Shown: in pieces, positions 1 through 9,147 of the stretch
Layout: each line of letters begins with the position of its first letter
Position numbering within the stretch: the first letter of the stretch is position 1
From: Shimia sagamensis
Lineage (GTDB): Bacteria > Pseudomonadota > Alphaproteobacteria > Rhodobacterales > Rhodobacteraceae
DNA length: 60,364 nt
Direction: 5' to 3'
NCBI RefSeq assembly: GCF_900182745.1
Contig: NZ_FXTY01000012.1
Span: forward strand, 1 to 60,364
Program-made: the position numbers and the translations under genes
The notes under the pieces: generated by a model
What the model saw: only the letters and a program-made list of their open reading frames with translations
Told to the model about the DNA's origin: nothing
The model's database searches: none

Positions 1-18
1 TAGGCCAACATAAAGCGT

Positions 19-360
<342 letters not shown>

Positions 361-611
361 GTTAAAAGTTTGTGCATGATGGGCCTTTGATCCATTGGGA
401 TGATGACTTCAGTCGCAGGTGGGCGGATTGGTTCGCGACCTTTCAACAGTCCATCTGCATTCAACTGAGCCAGTAAGTCCACGATCTGGCGCCAGATGCC
501 CTCGTCAGGCACAAGATTGATCATACTCGCAAGATGAAAAACGGGTGTGTTCAAGCCGTCAGCTCCCAGGTTCTCAATTTCTTTTTGACGCGGGCCCTCC
601 CTGCTCAAACA
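361..611. other. unassigned stretch between recombinase and transposase remnants
   Basis: The minus strand is open here and encodes a segment such as EGIWRQIVDLLAQLNADGLL, but I cannot tie it to a family. It is fused in frame to the tail of the IS630 remnant, so the open frame probably has no function of its own. It lies between two degraded mobile-element fragments. Confidence 0.4.
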
Positions 612-1000
612 GTGAGGACAAAAAGCCCACGGCGCGATCAACGCACCGGCACTGAGGCCAGAGATGAAGGCCCGGCGTCCCATGATCCAAAGGGCGCATC
701 CATGACCGGCCGTTCGCCCCACTGTGACCACCTACGTTGGCGGGTTGGGGTGGTTTTGGCGGAGGTTTCATCAATAAAGGCAACGCGACCTGGTCGGCGC
801 GAGATCGTTGGCAGACAGTGTTTGACGCAGTCCTCGCGCTGCTTATTTGCCCTTGCCCGGCGTCGCTCAGTCGCGACCAAAGTCCTTTGTATGTAAACTT
901 GAGCTTGCGCAAGAACCGGCCGGTCGCATCCGTTAGCCCTTCAATATTGTCAAATCCATGCACTGTTTCTTTGGGAAGCTGTTTTGACAAATGATTGATG
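612..1000 (-). pseudogene. IS630-family transposase remnant, multiply frameshifted
   Basis: The transposase can be followed across three minus-strand frames. About 900-940 gives GRFLRKLKFTYKGLWS; about 730-880 gives ATERRRARANKQR and then VAFIDETSAKTT, matching the IS630 DDE core where the D-E-T motif carries a catalytic Asp. About 620-690 gives RRAFISGLSAGALIAPW, equivalent to the next beta-strand region of the domain. At least two frameshifts separate these pieces, and the last third of the transposase is missing, so it cannot be active. It interrupts the degraded methyltransferase-like gene lying to its right. Terminal inverted repeats were not recognised. Confidence 0.75.
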
Positions 1001-1004
1001 GACT

Positions 1005-1420
1005 TACCTTTGAAATACCGAGTTCAATTACAAGCCCGGCCTCCCCCTTTGCATACTCAGCGGCATAGTCCCAAAGATCCTGTGCCTTTTCTAAGACCAT
1101 GGCATCGCCGAAATACGGTTCGACATAATCGGCAGAGTCAATGATGGAGCATTCCCGAAGAATTGGAAAGTCGCTCAGTTTGTAGGGGGGGCTTGCTCAG
1201 CAAATTGAACACGCGGCGTTGGTTCTTTTTGATCTTCTTTCCATCCCAACACGTCGCATAATCTGCGACGTTGGCGCGGCGCACAACATGCGATTGGAAG
1301 GTGCAAAAAGAGGCATCAGTTGATTGTTCAATGTCCTTATGGTCCGAAAACCCTTAGAAACGAGAATAACCGGGTGTCCCGCTAGTTTGTCGAGATTGCA
1401 ATTCGCTTCGTCATTGCTAA
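1005..1420 (-). pseudogene. degraded methyltransferase-like gene fragment
   Basis: On the minus strand one frame gives ECSIIDSADYVEPYFGDAM followed by EYAKGEAGLVIELGISK. This resembles the N-terminal region and glycine-rich SAM-binding motif I of class I methyltransferases found with glycan or glycosyltransferase genes. A second frame upstream gives RRANVADYATCWDGKK and RRVFNLLSK. The two join at a run of seven G (1184-1190), a natural slippage site. Another shift or stop lies near 1350, and the gene is cut on its 3' side by the IS630 remnant. No complete reading frame survives. The family call rests only on this motif pattern. Confidence 0.5.
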
Positions 1421-1424
1421 GTGA

Positions 1425-2069
1425 CTATCCCCCAAAGCGTGCCTTCATCTTTTCTGTCACAGGAAAGATAAACTGCTGACCCAGACGCGATGGCTTGTCC
1501 ACTTTTGCAGGGACATCATCCACCGAAAGGACTGCGATATCGCGCTTTTCGCCACTGGTTTCGAGCACGTCTTGCACAGCCATCCGCACCTCTTTCCGGT
1601 CATTGTGAGATTTTAGCAGATCGTCGCCAGTGATATATCCGCCCACTTTCACCTTACGGATTGAAAGCTCTAGTTCGTCACGCACCTGCTGATAGGTGTG
1701 ACTCGCATCGATATAGACCCAGTCAAAATGGCTATTGGGGAAGGTTGGCAATTCTTCTTGCGAAAACCCCCGGACAATCTTCACTTCTTTGTTGCCCTTA
1801 AAGCGATCGACAACCCCGGCATGAAGGGCCTTCATTGTGTCACTGTTTTCGAACCACCTGTTAGGATTTGCAGCGTCCCCCAATCGCTCGGCTAGAAGGT
1901 TCCAGGGATCAACGAGCACCAGTTTCTTAGGCTCGACAGTTCGCAAGATTTCCTCGGAGAAATCACCTTTCGAAACGCCAATCTCTGCCCCAACAGAGTT
2001 CTTGGGCAGGAGAGTTAATAGCGAATATCGGATGCGCTCCCGTCCGGAAGAAAATTCCCTGTCAGTCAT
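1425..2069 (-). CDS. class I SAM-dependent methyltransferase (Methyltransf_24 type)
   Basis: A 214-residue soluble protein. The SAM-binding motif I is VGAEIGVSKGDFSEEIL (residues ~27-43), followed by LVLVDPWN as the acidic end of beta 2. FDWVYIDASHTYQQVRDEL (~115-133) is the post-I region typical of Methyltransf_24 proteins, which often modify sugars or small metabolites in glycan and natural-product loci. KVGGYITGDDL follows as motif III. The substrate cannot be told. It lies in the accessory region, divergent from the asparagine-synthase-like gene and next to a decayed methyltransferase fragment. The start at 2069 is preceded by AAGGACATCTTCA, giving a plausible ribosome binding site. Confidence 0.8.
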   Translation of the reverse strand: MTDREFSSGRERIRYSLLTLLPKNSVGAEIGVSKGDFSEEILRTVEPKKLVLVDPWNLLAERLGDAANPNRWFENSDTMKALHAGVVDRFKGNKEVKIVRGFSQEELPTFPNSHFDWVYIDASHTYQQVRDELELSIRKVKVGGYITGDDLLKSHNDRKEVRMAVQDVLETSGEKRDIAVLSVDDVPAKVDKPSRLGQQFIFPVTEKMKARFGG

Positions 2070-2472
2070 TGAAGATGTCCTTTGAGTAAAAAGCTTGGGC
2101 TTTTCTACCTATTTTTAAAACCATTGTTCAAGTGGAACCGTCACCAGTTGCCAGTTCTAAGACGTTTACTATCGAGAGGTATTGTCGGGAACGGAATGTG
2201 TGTCGTCCGAAGTTGGACGGATTCACGGATTACACTGATACGTGGCTTTTGAAGGGTAAGCGGTGCGCACCCAAAACAACCATCCATCGGCACATCACGT
2301 AGCCTACCTTTACGCCGCCCTACGGGCCCACTTTTGCTCCTCCCCTGACAAAGCACCCCAAACCACAACTGGACCGCTACATTGAAGAATGCCTAAGGAG
2401 TTTGGTTTCTTTTCGCTTTGGTGAAAAGACCTTGATCTAACTTCCTGTCATTGGCAATTTGATGAAAACGGC
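2070..2472. other. 403-bp intergenic region, no gene seen
   Basis: It lies between two divergent genes and must hold their promoters. A 75-codon open frame on the minus strand (2141-2368) has no recognisable family features and no clear ribosome binding site, so it is not called. An imperfectly placed short hairpin, CTTTTC (2409-2414) with GAAAAG (2423-2428), precedes the asparagine-synthase-like gene. Nothing else was recognised. Confidence 0.4.
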
Positions 2473-4092
2473 ATGTCGCATGTGACTCTGTCGCTGAATA
2501 ATGCTCAAACAGGTTTATCGATGTCCAACAGTGCTTTAGTGTCTTGCAAAACCCAAAATTTGGATTTTTCGAAGCTTTTCAAGTATCAGTACCTAATATC
2601 ACGAGTTCCTGATCCCGAGATACCGATGCGGTGCCACTCTCTTAGCGGGTGGACTGTTATGGCTGGCGACGAACTTCCAATGGCCTTTCTGCTGGACAAA
2701 TCGGGCGTTCTTTTTGCGGTTTTTTTAGGCATTGGCGTAGACGTTGAGGGCCTTGTCGAAGGCGATCACCACGTTAAAACGCTGTCTGTTGATCAGGATA
2801 GTTTCTTCACTGATTTTGAAAGCTGGTTGATAGATGTGGCTGGGCGCTACACGATTTTGGTTTCGGCGCGTGGCGAGACACGGGCCTATACGGATCCGGT
2901 GGGCATGAACGGAATGGTTTATGATCCATCATCGCGACAGATCGCATCAAGCACGCTGTTGTGCCTGAACCGGCCGATTGAAGATCACCCAAGCTACGAT
3001 CATAGTGTCGTGGAGCAAGGACAAGGGAAATACACGCTCTTCCACACCCGCGACGCCAAAGTCAGGCGGTGCAACCCAAACTGTTACATTGATTTGGGCG
3101 ATTTTAGCGAACATCGGTTTTGGCCGAGACATGAGACCTTTGAGACAACTGACAGCAATCTGGCGATTTACGAAAACCTGACCTCGATGACGCGCCATGT
3201 CATTCGAAACATTAATGCAAAATACAAAACCGCGTTGCCTATGTCTGGAGGGCAGGACAGTCGATTGCTGGCAGTTTTGGCGGGTAGCGAAATTCATAAT
3301 TTCGATCAGATTTTCACCCATATTCACAACTATGCCAGCCGCATTGATGCGACCATAGCCTCGGAAATTGCCAAGTTCTTGCAAGTGGACATCAGTATAT
3401 CCGACAAGCGAACGACCAAGGTTTCCAAACTTAAAGCGCGACAAGAACAGGCAGAGTTTCAGGTCGCCGCTGGGCTGATCACGCCGCAGAACCGTGAGGT
3501 TGAACTTGGGCTGCATCACAATGTGCTGGAGGGCGCTGTAGTGATGCGGGGTCATCAAACTGATCTGTTGAGGGCTGTTTTTATTGATCGGCTGGGGCCT
3601 AAGTCACGCAAAAATCTTAAATGGCAGGTCAAACGCTTGTTGATCGTACCGCCCAGAGAATTCAGCGACGAAATATACCATAGGTTCCTGCCTGAATACG
3701 AAGCTTGGCTTGATACCTTGCCCGAAACCGCTCGGGAGAGGTCTGTGGATTTTATGTTCCTGGAAATCTACTATAGTTCGACGCTGGGTGTGACCTTCCC
3801 TGCCTTGACGCATAACTTCTTTATGTCGCCCTTCAACAGTCGGCGGCTCATTGCGCTAAGCCTGTCATTGGACGAGACGTACCGCCGCAAAAGCCATGTC
3901 GTAAATGATATGTTGCTGATGGGAAATCCTGCCCTGCACAGCATTCCTTTTGACTACGAATTTGGTGGGGGCCGCGATTTGGCCCAGATCCTGGACGGTG
4001 CCGAAATGGATGAAATTACAGCAGAGCGGCGGCAGAGTTCATATGCTCGGATGGCAGATTTGAGAGCCACAGCAGAACCGTCTACCACCTAA
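2473..4092 (+). CDS. asparagine-synthase-like ATP pyrophosphatase
   Basis: A 539-residue protein whose second half starts with the PP-loop ALPMSGGQDSRLLAVLAG (residues ~254-271). This is the ATP-pyrophosphate-binding signature of AsnB and related amide-forming enzymes such as beta-lactam synthetase-like proteins. The N-terminal half has the layout of a glutaminase-like Ntn fold (DVAGRYTILVSARGETRAYTDP) but no Cys at position 2, so glutamine-derived ammonia is unlikely and the acceptor and amine donor are unknown. Such proteins occur in surface-polysaccharide and lasso-peptide-like loci. The start is uncertain: ATG at 2473 is used, but ATG at 2521 is possible and neither has a strong Shine-Dalgarno. 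It is followed at 43 bp by an alpha/beta hydrolase gene, probably in one operon. Confidence 0.75.
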   Translation: MSHVTLSLNNAQTGLSMSNSALVSCKTQNLDFSKLFKYQYLISRVPDPEIPMRCHSLSGWTVMAGDELPMAFLLDKSGVLFAVFLGIGVDVEGLVEGDHHVKTLSVDQDSFFTDFESWLIDVAGRYTILVSARGETRAYTDPVGMNGMVYDPSSRQIASSTLLCLNRPIEDHPSYDHSVVEQGQGKYTLFHTRDAKVRRCNPNCYIDLGDFSEHRFWPRHETFETTDSNLAIYENLTSMTRHVIRNINAKYKTALPMSGGQDSRLLAVLAGSEIHNFDQIFTHIHNYASRIDATIASEIAKFLQVDISISDKRTTKVSKLKARQEQAEFQVAAGLITPQNREVELGLHHNVLEGAVVMRGHQTDLLRAVFIDRLGPKSRKNLKWQVKRLLIVPPREFSDEIYHRFLPEYEAWLDTLPETARERSVDFMFLEIYYSSTLGVTFPALTHNFFMSPFNSRRLIALSLSLDETYRRKSHVVNDMLLMGNPALHSIPFDYEFGGGRDLAQILDGAEMDEITAERRQSSYARMADLRATAEPSTT

Positions 4093-4134
4093 TAACGGGC
4101 CATGCGGCCTGCGATATAAAAGGAGCAGCAACAG

Positions 4135-4890
4135 ATGCGGCAAGACGTCGAATACGGAAAACTGAGAACCTTGGTTGAGGATTCTGTTGTTCGTATCAAT
4201 CATCTGCCCCAAAAAGGCAGCCATCTGATTGTGTCTTTTGCCAGCATTGGCAAGGGGTGGCACCTGATGCCGCCGGATGAATTTGTTGGAACGATTAGCA
4301 AAATGCCCAATTGTTCGGGACTTTTCATTAGCGATATGACCCGGTCCTGGATGAATTCGAGTGTATTGCGCAACACCGTTGAGCGGGTCGTAAATGAGGT
4401 GATCGCCGAGTTTGAAATTGAGAAAGTGACGACACTTGGCCTCAGTATGGGGGCGTTCTCGGCTCTTGTTGCGCCTCGGCTTTTTCCGGTGGACACAGCT
4501 ATCGCCTTATCCCCCCAGTTTTCGGTGTCCCGTGAGATTGTTCCAAGTGAAACACGCTGGCGGCACTGGACCAAGAATATACAAGACTTCCACTTCCCTT
4601 CAGTATTGCCGATTTCACCTATGGGACGCGTGGTGATCTGTCACGGTCTGGTGGATGATTATGAGCAGATGAAACTGTTCCCGCAGCAGGACAATGTCGA
4701 TCATTTTGTTTTTCCGAATGCCCGCCATGCCGAGATTGGCAAGCTAATTAAGAAAGGCGGAAAACTGTCGCCCTTCATCACCGCTGCCAGTGCGCACAAG
4801 AAAAGGTCTGTGGCGCAAATTTTGCGCGGTTTGGGCGGTAGTTGGCGGATGCGCTACGAGGTCAGCGCCCATGGCGATGCTGCCGTGTGA
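4135..4890 (+). CDS. alpha/beta hydrolase-like protein
   Basis: A 251-residue protein with the nucleophile elbow TTLGLSMGAFSALVAPRLF (residues ~100-118), where G-L-S-M-G holds the predicted serine nucleophile. SPMGRVVICHGLVDDYEQ carries the likely acid Asp, and FPNARHAEIGKLI the likely catalytic His. No signal peptide is seen, so it is presumably cytoplasmic. The substrate is unknown; the family includes esterases and peptidases. A good ribosome binding site (AAAGGAGC) precedes the ATG. It follows the asparagine-synthase-like gene on the same strand and probably acts in the same unknown pathway. The last ~40 residues are basic and tryptophan-rich without a known domain. Confidence 0.7.
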   Translation: MRQDVEYGKLRTLVEDSVVRINHLPQKGSHLIVSFASIGKGWHLMPPDEFVGTISKMPNCSGLFISDMTRSWMNSSVLRNTVERVVNEVIAEFEIEKVTTLGLSMGAFSALVAPRLFPVDTAIALSPQFSVSREIVPSETRWRHWTKNIQDFHFPSVLPISPMGRVVICHGLVDDYEQMKLFPQQDNVDHFVFPNARHAEIGKLIKKGGKLSPFITAASAHKKRSVAQILRGLGGSWRMRYEVSAHGDAAV

Positions 4891-5622
4891 CAAGACCTTT
4901 GTACATCAGCTTAACGTTGCGCTGCTTTTTCCTCATTTACCACCTCTCTTTATTGACACGACTCTTAAAACAAAAAATGGATCGCCCGATCATGACGCCC
5001 AATGTTCGCAAGATGATCGTCGCGTTACATGCCAAGGTCATGATTTCGAGGCCGCCAAAATGGCCGATACTGGCCGCGTATTTCTGTCGGGGCAATGCAC
5101 TCCACACGTTGGCTGCCTTGGATCGAAGAGAGCAAGATGTGGCAGCTCGTTTCCACAACCGCCCGCTCTTAGTCGAACGCCAATGCACGGCGTGAAAAAG
5201 TTGCCTCGTCGGTCCTTTGCTGCAGGCATACAAAGTTGGATCTGCGGCAAAATCTGCGGCAATGACCGCTAGTGCAGGCGACAAACCGGTTCCAGAAAAT
5301 TGTGCGCCAATCCAGTCAAAACAAGTTTTATCTGGTTTTCAGGTTTGCCAAGGTATGCGCCCTTGTTGATTTCGATACCAAAGTCGACGCGAGAAGCCAT
5401 CTTATCCGCGCCAGTAGCGCGCCAGATAACAAAGCCTTGCACTGCCAAATCCTGATCTTTGGGCGACTGGCCTTTGATCAGTAAATCAACGCGCGGTCGT
5501 CCATCGGAATTTTGGTGTGGGAGGCGCCGTTTTGCACCGGAGCCAACGCTCCGGCCCAAAGTAAGTCGAATTGCGGAAAACGCCCCCACAGCAGGTTGGA
5601 AAACACGGTCGCATCCGTCGCT
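4891..5622. other. 732-bp region without a confident gene
   Basis: Several open frames of 60-160 codons exist on both strands, but none shows a family signature, good start signal or consistent codon pattern. On the minus strand two frames, roughly 5478-5660 and 5272-5500, could be joined by one frameshift into a ~120-residue product containing LAVQGFVIWRATGADKM. This may be a decayed gene, but I could not identify it. The region lies at the right edge of the accessory patch. Confidence 0.35.
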
Positions 5623-6213
5623 TCAATGCAGCGTGAACAAAGTCTCTTGACCCGCCGCAACGTCGTAAACCGCTCCCTGCGGACGATCTAAGGCCTCTAT
5701 ATCCTTTCGCGGGAGGTCACGAATAAGCCCGCGGATCATACAAAGGGTCACCGAATGGGAAACAAGAATGGTTGGGCGTTCCAGTCCACTTAGAAATGCC
5801 ACACATCGAGCGCGCAGGTTGTCAAAACCTTCTCCACCTGGTGCTGTCAAAAAGAGCCGCATCATATTGCAGTCTTTCACGAGCTCTCCAGTGTCCACAA
5901 TTTCCCCGTATGTTTTGCCTTCCCAGTCCCCGGCGTTGATTTCTGCAACCAAAGGATCAAATCGCGGCAGTTTCCCAACCGCCCCAAGAGCAATCAGGGC
6001 GGTCTCTTGGGCCCTTCCTAAAGGGCTGCAGACCGCATCAAAGCTCTCGACGCCTTTGATTTGTTTTAGGATGTGCCCCTGTTGGCGGGCTTGCGCCCGC
6101 CCTAGGTCCGTGAGTGGTGAGTTTTTGCGACCCTGCAACCGGCCCTGCCGGTTCCATTGTGTTTCGCCGTGGCGCAACAGAAGCAGGCGCGGGCCGGAAT
6201 AGACAAAGCTCAT
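5623..6213 (-). CDS. histidine phosphatase family protein
   Basis: A 196-residue phosphoglycerate-mutase-fold phosphatase. The catalytic RHG motif is LLLRHGETQWNRQGRLQG (residues ~11-28), and the second His lies in TILVSHSVTLCMIRG (~150-164). An SPLGRAQETA segment supplies the additional phosphate-binding Arg. The family removes phosphate from small phosphorylated metabolites, or less often proteins. Its ATG overlaps the stop of the upstream ABC ATPase gene by 4 nt, so it is translationally coupled to the importer. In that setting it probably dephosphorylates the imported compound; that role is inference. Confidence 0.88.
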   Translation of the reverse strand: MSFVYSGPRLLLLRHGETQWNRQGRLQGRKNSPLTDLGRAQARQQGHILKQIKGVESFDAVCSPLGRAQETALIALGAVGKLPRFDPLVAEINAGDWEGKTYGEIVDTGELVKDCNMMRLFLTAPGGEGFDNLRARCVAFLSGLERPTILVSHSVTLCMIRGLIRDLPRKDIEALDRPQGAVYDVAAGQETLFTLH

Positions 6214-7271
6214 GAGGCAACAATCACCGCTTCGTTGGTGTTGACCTTCAGGTGCACGTCGCTGCCGGTGTCACGCCAGTCATGTCCCACGTGGTGAAAC
6301 TGATCAACAATCATTTCGGTGCCCGAGGTGCGTACAATGTAGCGCACCTGACTGCCCATGAACTCGCGGTGCAGGATTGTGCCGGGCAAAGTGTCTGCCC
6401 CCGCCTGATCCACGATCTGCATGTTCTGCGGCCGCAGGACAATCGATCCGGCGCCTTCGTGACCGTCACTGAGCGGCAGCACATCGCCCGCACTGGTGCG
6501 GAACCTCTTGGCGCCCCCATCACTTTCCACCTGTCCACCGAGGATATTGGCGGTGCCAAGAAACTCAGCCACAAACAGGTTTTCGGGCGTGTCATACAAC
6601 ACCTGTGGTGTGCCAATTTGCTGGATCACACCTTTATCCAACACCGCCATGCGATCTGCGGTGGTGTTGGCCTCTTCCTGATCGTGGGTCACAAAGATGG
6701 TGGTCAGCCCCAGTTTGCGTTGCAATGCCAGCAATTCCCTGCGCATTTGCACCCGCAGGCTGGCGTCTAGGTTGGACAAAGGCTCATCCAGCAGCAGGAC
6801 TTCCGGTTCCACAACCACCGTACGGGCCAGTGCGATCCGCTGTTGTTGCCCGCCCGAGAGCTGGTTTGGCATGCGGTCTGCCAAATGGGTCAGCCCAACC
6901 AATTCAAGGGCGGCGTCGACCTTGGGCGCAATCTCCGATGCAGGCATTTTGCGTTCTTTGAGACCAAAACCAACGTTGTCCCGCACCGACATATGTGGCC
7001 ACAGCGCGTAAGACTGGAACACCATACCCACATTGCGTTTCCACGGCGGCAGGTTGACCACATCACGCCCGCCAATGCGGATGCTGCCTTGCGGTGTGGG
7101 CCCAAACCCAGCGATGGAGCGCAACAGCGTCGATTTGCCAGAGCCGGAGGGCCCGAGGAAGGCGAAGAACTCGCCCGGTTGAATGTCGAGGTTCACCCCG
7201 GTCAGCACCTCGGTTTCCCCGAAAGAGAGGTGCAGATCGTTGATTTCAATTCCGACCATTTGATTTGTCAT
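6210..7271 (-). CDS. ABC transporter ATP-binding protein (organophosphate/iron-type importer)
   Basis: A 353-residue ATPase with Walker A GPSGSGKST, the Q-loop in VGMVFQSYALWPH, the signature LSGGQQQRIALAR, Walker B VLLLDEPLSNLD and the switch His in VTHDQEEA. A C-terminal TOBE-like region (about residues 240-353) is typical of the PotA/FbpC/UgpC group. The ATG at 7271 is chosen because GGGAGT lies 8 nt upstream; an upstream GTG at 7289 lacks such a site. It is the energising subunit for the double permease immediately upstream (20-bp gap) and for the binding protein at 9148-10473. The similarity group does not fix the substrate. Confidence 0.95.
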   Translation of the reverse strand: MTNQMVGIEINDLHLSFGETEVLTGVNLDIQPGEFFAFLGPSGSGKSTLLRSIAGFGPTPQGSIRIGGRDVVNLPPWKRNVGMVFQSYALWPHMSVRDNVGFGLKERKMPASEIAPKVDAALELVGLTHLADRMPNQLSGGQQQRIALARTVVVEPEVLLLDEPLSNLDASLRVQMRRELLALQRKLGLTTIFVTHDQEEANTTADRMAVLDKGVIQQIGTPQVLYDTPENLFVAEFLGTANILGGQVESDGGAKRFRTSAGDVLPLSDGHEGAGSIVLRPQNMQIVDQAGADTLPGTILHREFMGSQVRYIVRTSGTEMIVDQFHHVGHDWRDTGSDVHLKVNTNEAVIVAS

Positions 7272-7291
7272 AGTTCTATACTCCCGCACGT

Positions 7292-9043
7292 TTAGTGCGA
7301 CTGATCCGTGGATTTGAATTTCTTGTCGCGCTCAATCATCAACTGCGACAGGAAGGTGCCGAGACCGACGATGATGACAGCAACCACACCAAGGGCTGCG
7401 CCAGCGCCACGTCCGGACGGCGTTTGCATGAAGAGGTAGATGCCATAAGCCAGCGGCGCGTCACTTTCCGAGCTCACCAGCATGATGGTGGCCGAAAGCT
7501 CGACCGCCGCGGTGGCAAAGGAGGTCACAAAGCCCGCCAGAATACCGCCCGACATCAGCGGGATCACAATCCTGCGAATGGTGGAGCCTTTGGTTGCGCC
7601 AAGGCTTTCCGCAGCTTCTTCCAGCGCCAACGACACCTGTTGCAACGCGGCAGTACAAGCACGCAATGCGTAGGGTAGGCGGCGGATCATCAGCGCCAGC
7701 GCAATGATCACCCACCAGCTGGCCATCGGCTTATCCGTGAACGGGATGTCGATGGAGTGGAACACCCGCAGGTAGCCAATGCCCAGCACCACACCCGGCA
7801 CAGCCAAAGCGGCGGTCGCGAGATAGTCGAGCGACTTACGCCCCCAGATGCCGGTACGGATCACGATATAGGCAATGGCGGTGCCAATGATCACATCCAG
7901 CACAGCTGCGATGCCCGCGTAGATCACCGTGTTGGTGATGAACTGCTTCGAGTTCTCCCACATCACGACGTAGTTCTGCAGGGTGAAACCGTCAGGCAGC
8001 GGTGCAAAGCTCCAGATGGTGGCAAAGCTGAGCAGGGTCAGGCCGATGTGCGGGCTGAGCACCAGAATGAGGATGAAGGCCACAACCGCGTAGGCGGCAA
8101 TCTTTTCCCCTGTGCGCAGGTCGCGTCGAGACAGACCGCCGCCGCCTTTTTGCACCGTGGAGTAGTCTTTGCCGCGCATCACAAGGAAGGAGGCCCAGAG
8201 CGAGAAGATCGAGAAGGCCACCAGAATAAAGCTGATCACATAGCCCATTGGATCGCTGATCCCAATCGAGCTGATCCGCAGGAAGGCCTGTGGTGCCAGC
8301 ATGTTGTTCACGTTGAGCAGCAGGGGCGTGCCAAGATCGTCAAACACCTTGATGAACACCAGCGCGGCACCCGCCACATATCCAGGCATGGCCAGTGGGA
8401 ACACAATCCGACGGAACAGGCGCATGCCTTGCGAGCCGAGGTTCTGCGCGGCTTCTTCCATAGACCGGTCGATGTTGCGCAGGCTGGTCGACAGGTTGAT
8501 CAGGATAAACGGGAAGTAGTGGATCGACTGCACCAGAATGACGCCGTTGAGCCCCTCCATAAAAGGGATGTTGATGCCAAACTTCTCTTCCATCAGCAGG
8601 TTGACTGTGCCGTTGCGGCCAAAGATCAACTGCATCGCCACCGCGCCAACAAAGGGCGGCATGATCAGCGGGATGAAGCCCAAACTTTGGATCACCACGG
8701 AGCCGGCAAAGTTGAAGCGCGTGGTGATGTAGGCCAAGGGCAACGCGATGACAGTGGCAAACACCACCGACATGGCGGAGACGTAGAAAGAGTTCCAGAA
8801 GCTTTCGCGGAACAGCGAGGTGCGGAAGAAGTCCACAAAGTTTTGCAGCGTCAGAGCGCCGGTGTTGGGATCGAGAAAGGCGACGTAGATCACCTGAAAG
8901 ACGGGGATGATCAGCAGGCCGATCAAAAGGATGGCAATGATCAGCGCGGCGGCATGAAGGCCGGTGACGCGCGGAAAGATCGACGCCGGGAGACGGTCAA
9001 GCAGAGACGGACCGCCGGCGTTGTGCGGCGAGGCATTCGACAT
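7292..9043 (-). CDS. ABC transporter permease, two fused membrane modules
   Basis: A 583-residue integral inner-membrane protein made of two BPD-type permease modules. Each ends with an EAA loop that docks to the ATPase: MEEAAQNLGSQGMRLFRRIV (~residues 190-209) and LEEAAESLGATKGSTIRRIV (~475-494). About twelve hydrophobic segments are visible. This fused architecture is seen in FbpB-, ThiP- and 2-aminoethylphosphonate-type importers. One polypeptide therefore provides the whole transmembrane channel with the ATPase downstream. The gene lies 104 bp after the binding-protein gene, a gap containing two stable stem-loops. Confidence 0.93.
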   Translation of the reverse strand: MSNASPHNAGGPSLLDRLPASIFPRVTGLHAAALIIAILLIGLLIIPVFQVIYVAFLDPNTGALTLQNFVDFFRTSLFRESFWNSFYVSAMSVVFATVIALPLAYITTRFNFAGSVVIQSLGFIPLIMPPFVGAVAMQLIFGRNGTVNLLMEEKFGINIPFMEGLNGVILVQSIHYFPFILINLSTSLRNIDRSMEEAAQNLGSQGMRLFRRIVFPLAMPGYVAGAALVFIKVFDDLGTPLLLNVNNMLAPQAFLRISSIGISDPMGYVISFILVAFSIFSLWASFLVMRGKDYSTVQKGGGGLSRRDLRTGEKIAAYAVVAFILILVLSPHIGLTLLSFATIWSFAPLPDGFTLQNYVVMWENSKQFITNTVIYAGIAAVLDVIIGTAIAYIVIRTGIWGRKSLDYLATAALAVPGVVLGIGYLRVFHSIDIPFTDKPMASWWVIIALALMIRRLPYALRACTAALQQVSLALEEAAESLGATKGSTIRRIVIPLMSGGILAGFVTSFATAAVELSATIMLVSSESDAPLAYGIYLFMQTPSGRGAGAALGVVAVIIVGLGTFLSQLMIERDKKFKSTDQSH

Positions 9044-9075
9044 GGGAAAGTACCCGAGAATTTAGAGGAAGAGTG

Positions 9076-9136
9076 GCTTTGGTGCCGGGGAGTGACCTGC
9101 ACCAAAGCGGGGGGGCGAGGCGGCGAAAACCGCCTC
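9076..9136 (-). other. two stem-loops between binding-protein and permease genes
   Basis: A perfect 10-bp stem GCTTTGGTGC (9076-9085) / GCACCAAAGC (9099-9108) lies next to a 7-bp stem GAGGCGG (9117-9123) / CCGCCTC (9130-9136). Neither is followed by a strong U run on the minus strand. They are therefore more likely to protect the 3' end of the upstream binding-protein mRNA, or to attenuate partly, than to be full terminators. This would raise binding protein over permease, as is common in ABC operons. Confidence 0.55.
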
Positions 9137-9147
9137 GGGAGGTGCCG

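Noticed and set aside
4977..5195. 72-codon plus-strand ORF beginning MDRPIMTPN
   Set aside because: No ribosome binding site, no recognisable family, and basic composition typical of non-coding sequence.
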